DNA of 18,676 nt from Betaproteobacteria bacterium (GCA_947448675.1 CANFOR010000025.1:1-18676), one strand, 5' to 3'; numbered from the stretch's first letter, positions 1 to 7,786 are shown. The notes: generated by a model from the sequence alone, not told the origin. Program-made: numbers and translations.

Positions 1-485
1 AACAAGGCCAAGCGGTAAAAGTACAGGGCCGCGTTGTGTTCGGCGGTTTTTTCCAGCAGCTCTAGCGTGCTCTCGAGCGTCTCGAGCATATAGGCGCGCA
101 CCGCATCGGGCGGCGGCAAATCGCTGGGCTGCGCGCCCGAGCTTGGAGCCAGCGCAGGGTTCCACCAGCGGTCGGCCTGGGGCTCGATAGAGGCCAGACG
201 GGTCGCGTCGCTGGGGCAGGCAAAGCCGGCGATGCGCCGGGTGTTGCGGCCTACCCAGTATTCGGCAAACCAAGCTATGTGGCCTGCCATCCACCAATGT
301 TTTTGAATAGGCAAATGTGGCTGCAAGGCGCTCTGGTTGTGCGTAGATTGCTCCAATAACAATAGCAAACCGAGGCTATGGTTGCGCGCGTCCATCAGCG
401 CCAAAGAGAGCAAGTCGCGGCCTGCGCTGCGCATGGCGGGGGAGTCGATCGACAGTGTTGGAGTGGTAATAGAACTGCTGGACAT
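1..485 (-). CDS. EgtB/SenA-like nonheme iron enzyme, N-terminal DinB part (partial)
   Basis: The gene starts at ATG 485 and is cut by the left edge after 161 codons, all open. The translation has the look of the DinB-like N-terminal domain of ergothioneine/selenoneine synthases. LALMDARNHSL (29-39) is followed by WWMAGHIAWFAEYWVGRN (64-81), where His69 would be the first of the three iron-binding histidines; the HxxxHxE partner motif should lie just past the edge. QADRWWNPALAPS (103-115) occupies the place of the family's ADxWYDSSRVPH-type segment. The fragment ends LYFYRLAL, which in relatives leads directly into HEDMHGE. Family knowledge: such enzymes join thiol or selenol donors to hercynine (N-alpha-trimethylhistidine) oxidatively. 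The resemblance to SenA of Burkholderiales is my recollection; EgtB or another SUMF1-domain enzyme remains possible because the catalytic FGE domain is outside the window. A purine-rich GGTGGAG lies about 12 bases upstream of the start. Confidence 0.65.
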   Translation of the reverse strand, partial: MSSSSITTPTLSIDSPAMRSAGRDLLSLALMDARNHSLGLLLLLEQSTHNQSALQPHLPIQKHWWMAGHIAWFAEYWVGRNTRRIAGFACPSDATRLASIEPQADRWWNPALAPSSGAQPSDLPPPDAVRAYMLETLESTLELLEKTAEHNAALYFYRLAL

Positions 486-597
486 GCCTAGATTATTCTC
501 CACCGGGAAAACCCTAGGCGAATTTAGCCTGCCGTGCGCGGCTTGCGCAACGGTGCGCAGGGTAGTATCGAAGGCAACAAAGCTTTGGAGTAGCAAC
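486..597. promoter_or_regulatory. Divergent intergenic region with candidate minus-strand promoter and dyad
   Basis: These 112 bp separate the divergent SenA-like and TRAP genes and must hold signals for both. On the minus strand, TTGCGC (550-545) is followed after 18 bases by TAAATT (526-521), a plausible sigma70 -35/-10 pair giving a leader of about 30 bases. GCCTAG (486-491) and CTAGGC (514-519) form a 6-base inverted repeat with a 22-base gap, covering the expected start of transcription. TTGCGCAA (543-550) is a perfect palindrome. No good plus-strand promoter was found. These are hand-spotted and weak. Confidence 0.35.
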
Positions 598-1137
598 GTG
601 ACATCCCTCCTCAAACTCGCGCTGGGCATCGACTGGCTCAGCGAACGCCTGGGCCGTGTGGCCGCCTTTACCGTGCTGGCCACGGCACTCATCTCAGCGG
701 GCAATGCCTTCATTCGCTATGGACTGGACATCAGCTCCAACGGTTGGCTAGAGATCCAATGGTATTTGTTTGCCGCCTGCGTGATGCTGGGCGCGCCGGT
801 GGTGCTCAAGCTCAACGAGCATGTGCGGGTGGACATCATTTACGGCAAGCTCAAAGGCAATGGCCCAGTCTACGTGGACCTGTTTGGCCTGCTGTTCTTT
901 TTGCTGCCGGTGATGATGCTGCTCACCTACCTAAGCTGGCCGCTGTTCATGAAGATGTACCTCACGCATGAGATGTCGCAAAACGCCGGTGGCCTGGTGC
1001 GCTGGCCCGCGATGCTGATGCTGCCCATGGGTTTTGGCTTGATGTCGCTGCAAGGTTGTGCCGAAATCATCAAACGCATCTGCTACTTGCAGGGCAGTTA
1101 CCAAATGAGCACCCACTACGAGAAGCCCGTGCAGTAA
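598..1137 (+). CDS. TRAP transporter small permease (DctQ/FcbT2-like)
   Basis: This is a 179-residue small membrane subunit of a tripartite ATP-independent periplasmic (TRAP) transporter, which with the large permease imports organic acids using an ion gradient. I chose GTG 598 because GGAG at 587-590 sits 7 bases upstream and because the protein then begins just ahead of the first helix. The reading frame stays open back to 337, but that upstream part overlaps the SenA-like gene. Four membrane segments are seen at about 20-38, 52-72, 93-113 and 136-156. The segment LEIQWYLFAACVMLGAP (51-67) and LNEHVRVDI (72-80) are typical of the small subunit in the mannitol/chloroaromatic TRAP subgroup (COG4665), though the true substrate cannot be read from the permease. 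The dctM-like gene follows after 66 bp and surely works with it. Confidence 0.88.
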   Translation: MTSLLKLALGIDWLSERLGRVAAFTVLATALISAGNAFIRYGLDISSNGWLEIQWYLFAACVMLGAPVVLKLNEHVRVDIIYGKLKGNGPVYVDLFGLLFFLLPVMMLLTYLSWPLFMKMYLTHEMSQNAGGLVRWPAMLMLPMGFGLMSLQGCAEIIKRICYLQGSYQMSTHYEKPVQ

Positions 1138-1203
1138 GGCGCTCTTCACGCGCTGCCAGCTTCACACCTACTCGTATATTTCAAAAAATAACAGGACCCC
1201 ACC

Positions 1204-2751
1204 ATGCAAATGGAAAACTTCGCGCCCATGATGTTTGGCGCTCTCGTGCTGATTATGCTGATCGGCTTTCCAGTGGCTTTTTCGCTCTCGGCACTGGGCC
1301 TATTCTCGGGTTTTATCGCCATTGAAATGGGTTGGTTTCCGGCCAGCTTTATGTCGAACCTGCCGCTCAATGTGTTTGGCATTTTGAGCAACGACCTGCT
1401 GCTGGCGATTCCCTTCTTCACGCTGATGGGTGCGGTGCTAGAGAAATGCGGCTTGGCCGAAGACATGCTTGACTCGATGGGCCAGCTGTTTGGCCCGGTG
1501 CGCGGTGGCCTGGGGTATTCGGTCATCATCGTTGGCTTTATTTTGGGCGCGATCACCGGCACCGTGGCGGGCCAGGTGATTGCCATGGCCCTCATCTCCA
1601 TGCCGGTGATGATCCGCTACGGATACAACATGCGCTACACCACGGGCGTGTTGGCCGCATCTGGCACCATCACGCAACTGGTGCCACCGTCTCTGGTGCT
1701 GGTGGTGCTGGCCGACCAATTGGGCCGCTCGGTAGGCGACATGTACAAGGGCGCTTGGGGCCCTTCGATTTTGCAAGTGCTGATTTTTGCGCTCTACACT
1801 TTTGGCTTGGGCATCGTCAAACCGCACCATGTGCCCGGTGTGCCCAAGTCGGCGCGCACCCTCAACGGTTGGGCGCTGTGGGCCAAATGCTTGCGCGGCA
1901 TTATTCCATCGGCCGTGTTGATTTTTGCGGTGCTGGGTTCGATGGGCGGCCTACCCGGTATCGACACCGCCATTGCCACACCCACCGAGGCCGGGGCCAT
2001 GGGCTGCGTCGGCGCGCTGATCTTGGCCGCCATGCACAAGCGCCTGACCAAACCGCTGATTTGGGACGCTATGGTGGCCACCATGCGCCTCACGGCCATG
2101 GTGGTGTTTATTTTGATCGGCTCGCGCGTGTTCTCGATGGTCTTTCAGGGTGTAGACGGTGCCAAGTGGGTCGAGCATATGCTGACCAGCCTGCCCGGTG
2201 GCCAAGTGGGCTTTTTGATTGCCGTGAACGTGTTTGTATTCTTCTTGGCCTTCTTCTTAGACTTTTTTGAAATCGCCTTCATCATCGTGCCCATGCTCGG
2301 CCCCGTGGCCGACAAAATGGGCATCAACCTGATTTGGTTTGGCGTGCTCTTGTGCGTCAATATGCAAACCAGTTTTATGCACCCACCCTTTGGCTTTGCA
2401 CTGTTTTATTTGCGTGGCATTGCCGACACCTTGTTCAAAGAAGGTCGCATTGAAAAGCCGGTGCTGTCTAACGACATTTACCTCGGGGCAATTCCCTGGG
2501 TTCTGATGCAGATCATCTTGGTTTTTATTGTGATTTTTGTGCCGCAAACCGTGACTGTTTTTTTAGACAAAGAAGTTAAGGTTGATTTAGACAAAGTCAA
2601 AATTGAAGCACCGGCTGAAACCACGCCACCGCCCGCTGAGCTGAAAGTAGGCGAAGTGCCCGACGCCAAAGCCGAAGAAAAAGCTGAAAAAGCCGCACAA
2701 GACAAGATTGACGATTTGTTCAAAGACAAAGACGGCAAAGACAAAAGGTGA
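1204..2751 (+). CDS. TRAP transporter large permease (DctM/FcbT3-like)
   Basis: This 515-residue protein is the large, transport-competent membrane subunit of the TRAP system, with roughly a dozen hydrophobic segments through residue 450. Family features include IGFPVAFSLSALGLFSG near the N-terminus, the conserved core GTITQLVPPSLVLVVLADQLG (quoted in part: ITQLVPPSLVLVV), and a C-terminal half with the DFFEIAFIIVPMLGPV segment. AGGAC lies shortly before ATG 1204. It resembles the COG4664 subgroup (mannitol/chloroaromatic TRAP). Unusual is a soluble tail of about 65 residues after the last helix, rich in Lys, Glu, Asp, Ala and Pro, ending FKDKDGKDKR. No periplasmic binding-protein gene (DctP) lies next to it, so that partner is encoded elsewhere or was lost. 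Its stop overlaps the start of the next gene by GTGA. Confidence 0.9.
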   Translation: MQMENFAPMMFGALVLIMLIGFPVAFSLSALGLFSGFIAIEMGWFPASFMSNLPLNVFGILSNDLLLAIPFFTLMGAVLEKCGLAEDMLDSMGQLFGPVRGGLGYSVIIVGFILGAITGTVAGQVIAMALISMPVMIRYGYNMRYTTGVLAASGTITQLVPPSLVLVVLADQLGRSVGDMYKGAWGPSILQVLIFALYTFGLGIVKPHHVPGVPKSARTLNGWALWAKCLRGIIPSAVLIFAVLGSMGGLPGIDTAIATPTEAGAMGCVGALILAAMHKRLTKPLIWDAMVATMRLTAMVVFILIGSRVFSMVFQGVDGAKWVEHMLTSLPGGQVGFLIAVNVFVFFLAFFLDFFEIAFIIVPMLGPVADKMGINLIWFGVLLCVNMQTSFMHPPFGFALFYLRGIADTLFKEGRIEKPVLSNDIYLGAIPWVLMQIILVFIVIFVPQTVTVFLDKEVKVDLDKVKIEAPAETTPPPAELKVGEVPDAKAEEKAEKAAQDKIDDLFKDKDGKDKR

Positions 2752-3350
2752 GCGCAGCTTTGGCCCCCTCCATTAACGGTAAGAGCACCAGCCAGAGCAT
2801 GCAAGCGGCCTTGGCCAGCTTAGGGCCACCGCCGTTTCAGTTCACACCCAGCCAACGTGGTTCGGGCTCGCAGGCCGCTCCCGCCAGCCCGGCTGCGCAA
2901 AGCGTGCCAGCCCCAGCGCTTAGGTGTGCAGCGTTTAGTCTGCCCTTCAAACTACTGGCCACGGTCTTGGTGGGCGGAGCTATGCTGTGGCTGGTCTTGC
3001 TCTTCACTGGCAGCATTGCCGGTGCCAACCCGCGCAGCAGCTCTATGCTTTGGTTTGCAGCTGCAATGCTACTGATGCTGACCACCTGGTGGTACATCGT
3101 CACTGGCACCACCACCCTGAGCAGCGAGGCCCTGCAGCAAAGCTGGGTGTGGAACAAAAAAATGGAATTGCGCGAGCTGGCCTACGGCAAGCTGATCCGC
3201 GTCCGCGGCCTGGACTGGCTGATTGCCCCGCGCTTGTATGTGCGCACGCTAATGGGCAAGTTCGCCGTTTTCTACGCCGCTGACGCGCTGATGCTTAGCG
3301 ACTTTGAACGCTTGGTCAAAGAATTGGCAGCCTTCCGAAAAATGCGCTAA
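2748..3350 (+). CDS. Hypothetical membrane protein with two helices and a possible PH-like C-terminal domain
   Basis: I do not recognise this 200-residue protein as a named family. It starts with GTG 2748, overlapping the TGA of the TRAP permease gene (GTGA), so translation is probably coupled. An ATG at 2799 (residue 18, MQAALASLG) is a possible shorter start. Residues 1-58 are Ala/Ser/Pro/Gln-rich and look disordered. Two membrane segments follow at about 68-88 and 99-118 with a very short turn between them, so both termini should be cytoplasmic. Residues 119-197 (from VTGTTTLSSEALQQSWVW through the C-terminus) alternate beta-like strands and end in an amphipathic helix, a layout reminiscent of bacterial PH-like domains that follow a hairpin anchor. 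The position in the TRAP operon suggests co-expression, but a role in transport is unproven. Confidence 0.75.
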   Translation: MSAALAPSINGKSTSQSMQAALASLGPPPFQFTPSQRGSGSQAAPASPAAQSVPAPALRCAAFSLPFKLLATVLVGGAMLWLVLLFTGSIAGANPRSSSMLWFAAAMLLMLTTWWYIVTGTTTLSSEALQQSWVWNKKMELRELAYGKLIRVRGLDWLIAPRLYVRTLMGKFAVFYAADALMLSDFERLVKELAAFRKMR

Positions 3351-3390
3351 GCCTTGGCACAGAACGGCCCATTCGGATCACAATGCCAGC

Positions 3391-4260
3391 ATGGAAAACA
3401 CCCAAAATTTAAAAGACCAGCGCCTAGCCGATGCCTGGGCTACGCTGCAAAGCCACGCGGTAGAACACAGCAGCTTAGACGCCGACTCTAACCGCCTAGC
3501 TTTTGCCGACCCTGAGTTTTTATTGCGCCGCGAGACACGTGGTATTCGCTTTCAACTGGAGCTGCTCAAACCCGATTTGGGCCAACAAGAGCATGGCATT
3601 GAGAACACGGTGGTGGTGTTTGGCAGCGCGCGCTTTGGCTCGCAAGAAGAGGCCCAGGCCCTGCTGCACAACGCCCGCGCTAGCGCAGAACCTGCAGCCA
3701 TTGCCCATGCCGAGCGCTTGCTGCGCAACGCGGTGTATTACGAAAAAGCCCGCGTCTTTGCTGGCATGGTGGCGCGCTACAGCGCTACACAAGCAGCCGC
3801 CGACAAACTCTTTGTTTGCACCGGCGGTGGGCCCGGCATTATGGAAGCGGCCAATCGGGGCGCGCAAGAAGCGGGCAGCATCAGCGTGGGTCTGAACATT
3901 GCGCTACCGCACGAGCAAGAGGCCAACCCCTATGTGACGCCCGAGCTGAGCTTCAAGTTCCACTATTTTGCGCTGCGCAAAATGCATTTCATGATGCGTG
4001 CCAAAGCCTTGGTGGCTTTTCCGGGTGGCTTTGGCACCATGGACGAATTGTTTGAAACGCTCACCCTGGTGCAATGCAAAAAAGCCAAACCCCTGCCGAT
4101 TGTTTTGTTTGGCAGCGACTACTGGAAGCGCCTGCTCAATTTGAATGTGTTGGTCGAAGAAGGCGCGATTTCGCCTGAAGATTTACAACTGTTTAGCTAT
4201 GCCGACGAGCCCGCACAGGCCTGGGCAGCCATTAGCCAGTTTTATGCGCTAAAGGGCTAG
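3391..4260 (+). CDS. LOG-family (TIGR00730) nucleotide phosphoribohydrolase
   Basis: This is a 289-residue Rossmann-fold protein of the 'lysine decarboxylase-like' LOG family, whose characterised members release the base from nucleoside 5'-monophosphates (cytokinin riboside monophosphates in plants and actinobacteria, purine nucleotides in enterobacterial PpnN). The signature PGGFGTMDE is at 211-219, GGGPGIMEA at 145-153, and a phosphate-site strand VVVFGSARFGS at 74-84. R196 in ALRKMHF and E219 match the family's catalytic Arg and Glu. ATG 3391 is preferred; the frame is open back to 3304 but that part overlaps the preceding gene and lacks family similarity. The N-terminal 70 residues exceed the minimal LOG core, as in the longer proteobacterial branch. 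It is 40 bp behind the two-helix protein gene and its stop shares CTAG with the convergent MFS gene. Bacterial substrate is not evident; lysine decarboxylation is not expected. Confidence 0.87.
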   Translation: MENTQNLKDQRLADAWATLQSHAVEHSSLDADSNRLAFADPEFLLRRETRGIRFQLELLKPDLGQQEHGIENTVVVFGSARFGSQEEAQALLHNARASAEPAAIAHAERLLRNAVYYEKARVFAGMVARYSATQAAADKLFVCTGGGPGIMEAANRGAQEAGSISVGLNIALPHEQEANPYVTPELSFKFHYFALRKMHFMMRAKALVAFPGGFGTMDELFETLTLVQCKKAKPLPIVLFGSDYWKRLLNLNVLVEEGAISPEDLQLFSYADEPAQAWAAISQFYALKG

Positions 4261-5414
4261 TGCGCCTTATGCGCAGTCGCACGCCCTAGCGACCAAGCCA
4301 CCCGCGCGCCTGCCCCGACGCAAGCGCCCAGCACCCAAAACACCACCGATACGCCGACCCAAGCGCCCACCGCACCGTAGAGCATGGGCATCAGCACGCT
4401 AGAGCCGTTAATAGCCATTAAACGCAGGCCCAAGGCCTCGCCATGGCGGTGCTCCGGTGTGATCTGGTGCAAGGTGCTCATGATCATGGGCTGCACTGAG
4501 CCCAAGGCCAAGCCCAGCAAGACCGAGCACAGGCCCATGACCCATGCATTGTGCAAGAGTGGATAAAGCGCAAACAGCAGGGCCGTGGCCAGCATGGCAC
4601 TGGTAATAACCACCGACTCGCGCACATGGCTGGCCAGCAAAGGCAGCAGCACCCGTACCGCTGTGGCGGCCACCGCAAACGCACCCAACAAGCTCCCAAT
4701 CACCGAGGCGCTAAAACCATATTCATGGCCCAGCACCGGCACCACAAAAGTGTGCACATCCCAGCACGACGACAAAAACCAATTGACCAGCATCAAGCGG
4801 CGAAACATCGGCTCGCGCAGCAAGTCCCAGGCGCGGGCTTTGTGTGCGTCGGCGTGTACCGGCGCGGGTGGCAGCTCTTGCGTGGCACGCACCCAAAACC
4901 AAGTGGCCAGGGGCATGCAGGCGAGCATGAAAAACGCAGCCCGAAAGCCCCAGTGGTCGATCACCAAACCGGCGCTGAAGGGGCCAACAAAATTCGACAC
5001 CGCCGGGCCAATCGCCAGCCATGAGAAAACTTGTTTCAGTTGAAGCGGACTCTCGGCCGCGCGCCCCACATGGCGCTGCAACGCAATCGAGGCCGCGCCG
5101 GTTGCCCCGCCGGTGAGCAAGGCGCTCAAGCACAGCACCGGGAACAGCGGCCAGGCCGCCGCCAAGCCCGCACCAGCGCTGGCCGCCAGCACCGCCCAGC
5201 CCAGCGGTCGCTTGAGGCCATGGCGGTCGGCATAGCGGCCTGCAGGCAGGGCCAAGAAGACCTGGGTCAGCGCAAACAAGGCCAGCAGCAAGCCCACCGC
5301 ACCCGGGCTGTAGCCCGCGCGCAGGGCCATCAGGGGTGCGGCCATGCGCATACCCGCCATGCAGCCGTGCAAGCAGACTTGCCCAGCGATCAAACGCGCT
5401 AAAGCGATGTTCAA
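4257..5414 (-). CDS. MFS transporter (12-helix, probable efflux-type)
   Basis: This 385-residue protein is an integral membrane carrier of the major facilitator superfamily with about twelve hydrophobic segments. The loop between helices 2 and 3, AGRYADRHGLKRPLG, is the diagnostic motif A (GxxxDRxGxRR-like). The start is TTG 5414, which overlaps the rmuC stop as TTGA; the alternative Met codons about 20 residues in would remove part of helix 1. The substrate cannot be inferred. It is the last gene of the minus-strand set pncB-antiporter-dehydrogenase-rmuC-MFS. Its stop codon overlaps the stop of the convergent LOG gene, leaving no room for a dedicated terminator between them. Confidence 0.87.
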   Translation of the reverse strand: MNIALARLIAGQVCLHGCMAGMRMAAPLMALRAGYSPGAVGLLLALFALTQVFLALPAGRYADRHGLKRPLGWAVLAASAGAGLAAAWPLFPVLCLSALLTGGATGAASIALQRHVGRAAESPLQLKQVFSWLAIGPAVSNFVGPFSAGLVIDHWGFRAAFFMLACMPLATWFWVRATQELPPAPVHADAHKARAWDLLREPMFRRLMLVNWFLSSCWDVHTFVVPVLGHEYGFSASVIGSLLGAFAVAATAVRVLLPLLASHVRESVVITSAMLATALLFALYPLLHNAWVMGLCSVLLGLALGSVQPMIMSTLHQITPEHRHGEALGLRLMAINGSSVLMPMLYGAVGAWVGVSVVFWVLGACVGAGARVAWSLGRATAHKAH

Positions 5415-6790
5415 AACAGCTTGGCTCCGGGGGCGTCGGCTTCAGCGTCGAGCCCAGCAGGCGTGCCGATCAAGGCCTGCGCTTGGGTGTCGGGTAGAGC
5501 CTCGACATTTTTCAGCGCGCGGCCCATCACGCGGCTGCGCTGCTCGGCGCTCTCGATGCTGTTGAGCACGGTTTGGGTTTGGCTCTTGAGCTTGACCAAC
5601 ACATCGCCAAACTTGTTGAACTCGGTCTTCACGGCGCCCAGCACCTGCCAGACCTCGCTCGAGCGCTTCTCTAGCGCCAGGGTGCGAAAGCCCATTTGCA
5701 AACTGCTGAGCATCGACAGCAGCGTGGTCGGCCCGGCCAAAATCACGCGCTGTTCGCGCTGCAAGCTGTCCATCAGGCCAGGGCGGCGCAACACCTCGGC
5801 GTACAGGCCTTCGCTGGGTAAAAACAAAATCGCAAAGTCGGTAGTGTGCGGTGGCGCGATGTATTTGCTGGCAATGCTCTTGGCCTCTAGACGAATGCGC
5901 AACTCCAGCGCTTTGGCCGCAGCCGCAGCGTCTTCGGCGTGGGCACGGTCTTGTGCGTCGAGCAAGCGCTCGTAGTCTTCATTGGGAAATTTCGCATCGA
6001 TAGGCAGCCACAGCGGTTGGCCGTCGTCCGACTTGCCGGGCAGCTTGACGGCAAAGTCCACTACCTCGCGCGAGCCGGGTTTGGTGGCAATTTGCGTGGC
6101 GTATTGGTCGGGCGTAAACACCTGCTCTAGCAAGCCTGCCAATTGCGCCTCGCCAAAAATACCGCGCGTTTTGACGTTCGAGAGTAAATGTTTGAGGTCG
6201 CCCACTCCAGCAGCCAAGCTTTGCATTTCGCCCAAGCCACGGTGCACTTGCTCCAGGCGCTCGGCTACTTGTTTGAAGCTCTCGCCAAGGCGGGCTTGCA
6301 GCGTGGTTTGCAGTTTTTCGTCTACCGTTTGGCGCATCTCGTCGAGCTTGGCGCTATTGCTTTGCTGCAGTTGGGCCAACTGCGCCTCCAGCGTGGCGCG
6401 CACCTCGCCCATGCGCCGGGCATTGGACTCGCCCAGGGCTTGCAATTGCAGTGTCAGCGTGTCGGCCAGGTTTTTTTGCAAAGACGCAATTTGCTGAGAC
6501 GACTGCAAGACGAGTGCGTCGATCTGTGCGTTTTGCGTGCGTGCGCCCTCGGCGCTTTGTTGCACCAGGGTTTGTTGGAAGCTGGCAAAGCTTTGCGTCA
6601 GCTCCTGGCGCCCACCCCGACCCGACTCGGCAATGGCCTGGCGCAGCTCGCGCTCTAAGCGTTCGTTGGCGCCCAGCAGTTGGGCACGGGTTTGCTCGCT
6701 GGTGTCAGTAGGTTTGCGCAGCAGCAGCCACAACAGCAAGAGCACTTGCAGCAGGCCAAAGGCCAGCAGGAACCAGGTTTCAAGAGGCAT
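5411..6790 (-). CDS. rmuC: DNA recombination protein RmuC
   Basis: The 459-residue protein matches RmuC, a nuclease-fold family linked to limiting recombination at inverted repeats in Escherichia coli. Residues 5-24 form one N-terminal membrane anchor. Residues 30 to about 195 are a long heptad-like coiled coil rich in Gln, Glu, Leu and Ala. The RmuC domain follows, with RGIFGEAQLAGLLEQ (209-223), the conserved GSREVVDFAVKLPG strand (239-252) and PIDAKFPNEDYERLL (263-277), whose D-x-K arrangement resembles PD-(D/E)xK nuclease folds. The ATG at 6790 overlaps the upstream dehydrogenase stop as ATGA, and the stop overlaps the MFS start as TTGA. Both junctions imply translational coupling. Length and domain order are normal for the family. 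Confidence 0.93.
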   Translation of the reverse strand: MPLETWFLLAFGLLQVLLLLWLLLRKPTDTSEQTRAQLLGANERLERELRQAIAESGRGGRQELTQSFASFQQTLVQQSAEGARTQNAQIDALVLQSSQQIASLQKNLADTLTLQLQALGESNARRMGEVRATLEAQLAQLQQSNSAKLDEMRQTVDEKLQTTLQARLGESFKQVAERLEQVHRGLGEMQSLAAGVGDLKHLLSNVKTRGIFGEAQLAGLLEQVFTPDQYATQIATKPGSREVVDFAVKLPGKSDDGQPLWLPIDAKFPNEDYERLLDAQDRAHAEDAAAAAKALELRIRLEAKSIASKYIAPPHTTDFAILFLPSEGLYAEVLRRPGLMDSLQREQRVILAGPTTLLSMLSSLQMGFRTLALEKRSSEVWQVLGAVKTEFNKFGDVLVKLKSQTQTVLNSIESAEQRSRVMGRALKNVEALPDTQAQALIGTPAGLDAEADAPGAKLF

Positions 6791-7767
6791 CAGGCCAACA
6801 CCTGCGCATTGAGTGGTGTGAGCGGTTTGCCATGCAGTAAAAAGCCAATCAAATTATCGGCCGCCAAGTTGGCCATGGCCATGCGCGTGGGCACGGTGGC
6901 GCTGCCAATATGCGGTGTGAGCACTACATTTTTGAGAGCAAGCAAGGCAGGATTGACGCGCGGTTCGCCCTCAAAAACATCTAGGCCTGCGCCGCCAATG
7001 CGGCCTGCCGCCAAGGCCTCGGCCAAGGCGGCTTCGTCGATCAAACCGCCGCGACCGATGTTGACAATAGTTGCGCTGGGCTTCATCCAAGCGATCTCGT
7101 TTGCGGCCACGGTGTGGTGCGACTCGGCGGAATACGGCACCACCAACACGATGTGGTCGGCTTGGCGAAACAGCTCTTCTTTGCCGACGTAGCGCGCGTT
7201 GACCGAGGCCTCGGTTGCGGCGTCTAGGCGCGAACGGTTGTGGTAGATCACCTGCATGCCAAAGCCATGCGCGCCGCGCCGGGCCACGGCTTGGCCAATG
7301 CGGCCCATGCCCAGTATGCCCAGGGTGGCGCCGTGGATGTCGGAGCCCGTGAACATGTCATAGCTCCATTTGTTCCACAGGCCAGCGCGCAAAAAGGCCT
7401 CGCTCTCGCTGACCCGGCGCGCGGTGGCCATCAGCAAAGTAAAACCCAAGTCGGCCGTGGTCTCGGTCAATACGTCGGGCGCATTGGTGGCCAGCACGCC
7501 CGCTGCCGTCATGGCCGGGATATCGAAATTGTTGTAGCCCACAGCCATGTTGGCACAGATGCGCAACTGCGGGCAGCCCAACAAAAGTTCGGCATCAATG
7601 CGCTCGCCGCCAGTCGTGAACACACCCACTTTGCCTTGCAAGCGCGCCATGAATTCGGCCTTTCCCCAGATGGCGTCGGCTTGGTTGGCCTCGACTTCAA
7701 AATGCTCGGCCAGTTTGTCCAAAATAGCAGGGAAGATAGCGCGGGCGACGAGGACAGAGGGTTTCAT
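6790..7767 (-). CDS. D-2-hydroxyacid dehydrogenase (glyoxylate/hydroxypyruvate reductase-like)
   Basis: This 325-residue cytosolic NAD(P)-dependent enzyme belongs to the D-isomer-specific 2-hydroxyacid dehydrogenases. The dinucleotide motif GMGRIG is at 153-158. The catalytic triad is visible: R239 in NIGRGGLID, E268 in DVFEGEP and H286 in LTPHIGSAT. NMAVGYNNFD (73-82) matches the substrate loop of the GyaR/GhrB branch, so reduction of glyoxylate or hydroxypyruvate is the likely reaction; other 2-ketoacids are possible. I chose ATG 7767 over the in-frame TTG 7782 because the protein then opens directly on the first beta strand and GAAAGAG lies about 6 bases upstream. After the branch-point Rossmann strand the next residues are YHNRSR, which often favours NADP over NAD, but this is only suggestive. 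Confidence 0.9.
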   Translation of the reverse strand: MKPSVLVARAIFPAILDKLAEHFEVEANQADAIWGKAEFMARLQGKVGVFTTGGERIDAELLLGCPQLRICANMAVGYNNFDIPAMTAAGVLATNAPDVLTETTADLGFTLLMATARRVSESEAFLRAGLWNKWSYDMFTGSDIHGATLGILGMGRIGQAVARRGAHGFGMQVIYHNRSRLDAATEASVNARYVGKEELFRQADHIVLVVPYSAESHHTVAANEIAWMKPSATIVNIGRGGLIDEAALAEALAAGRIGGAGLDVFEGEPRVNPALLALKNVVLTPHIGSATVPTRMAMANLAADNLIGFLLHGKPLTPLNAQVLA

Positions 7768-7786
7768 AGCGGGCTCTTTCAATGGT

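Noticed and set aside
543..568. Plus-strand promoter TTGCGC...TAGTAT for the TRAP genes
   Set aside because: The spacing is only 14 bases, too short for a sigma70 promoter, and the -10 match is 4 of 6.
337..597. In-frame upstream extension of the dctQ-like gene by 87 codons
   Set aside because: It overlaps the opposite-strand SenA-like gene and the intergenic region, has no membrane or family features, and GTG 598 has a proper ribosome binding site.
5421..5975. Plus-strand reading frame of 184 codons opposite rmuC
   Set aside because: Ser/Arg-rich shadow frame of a clearly real gene; no motif and no ribosome binding site.
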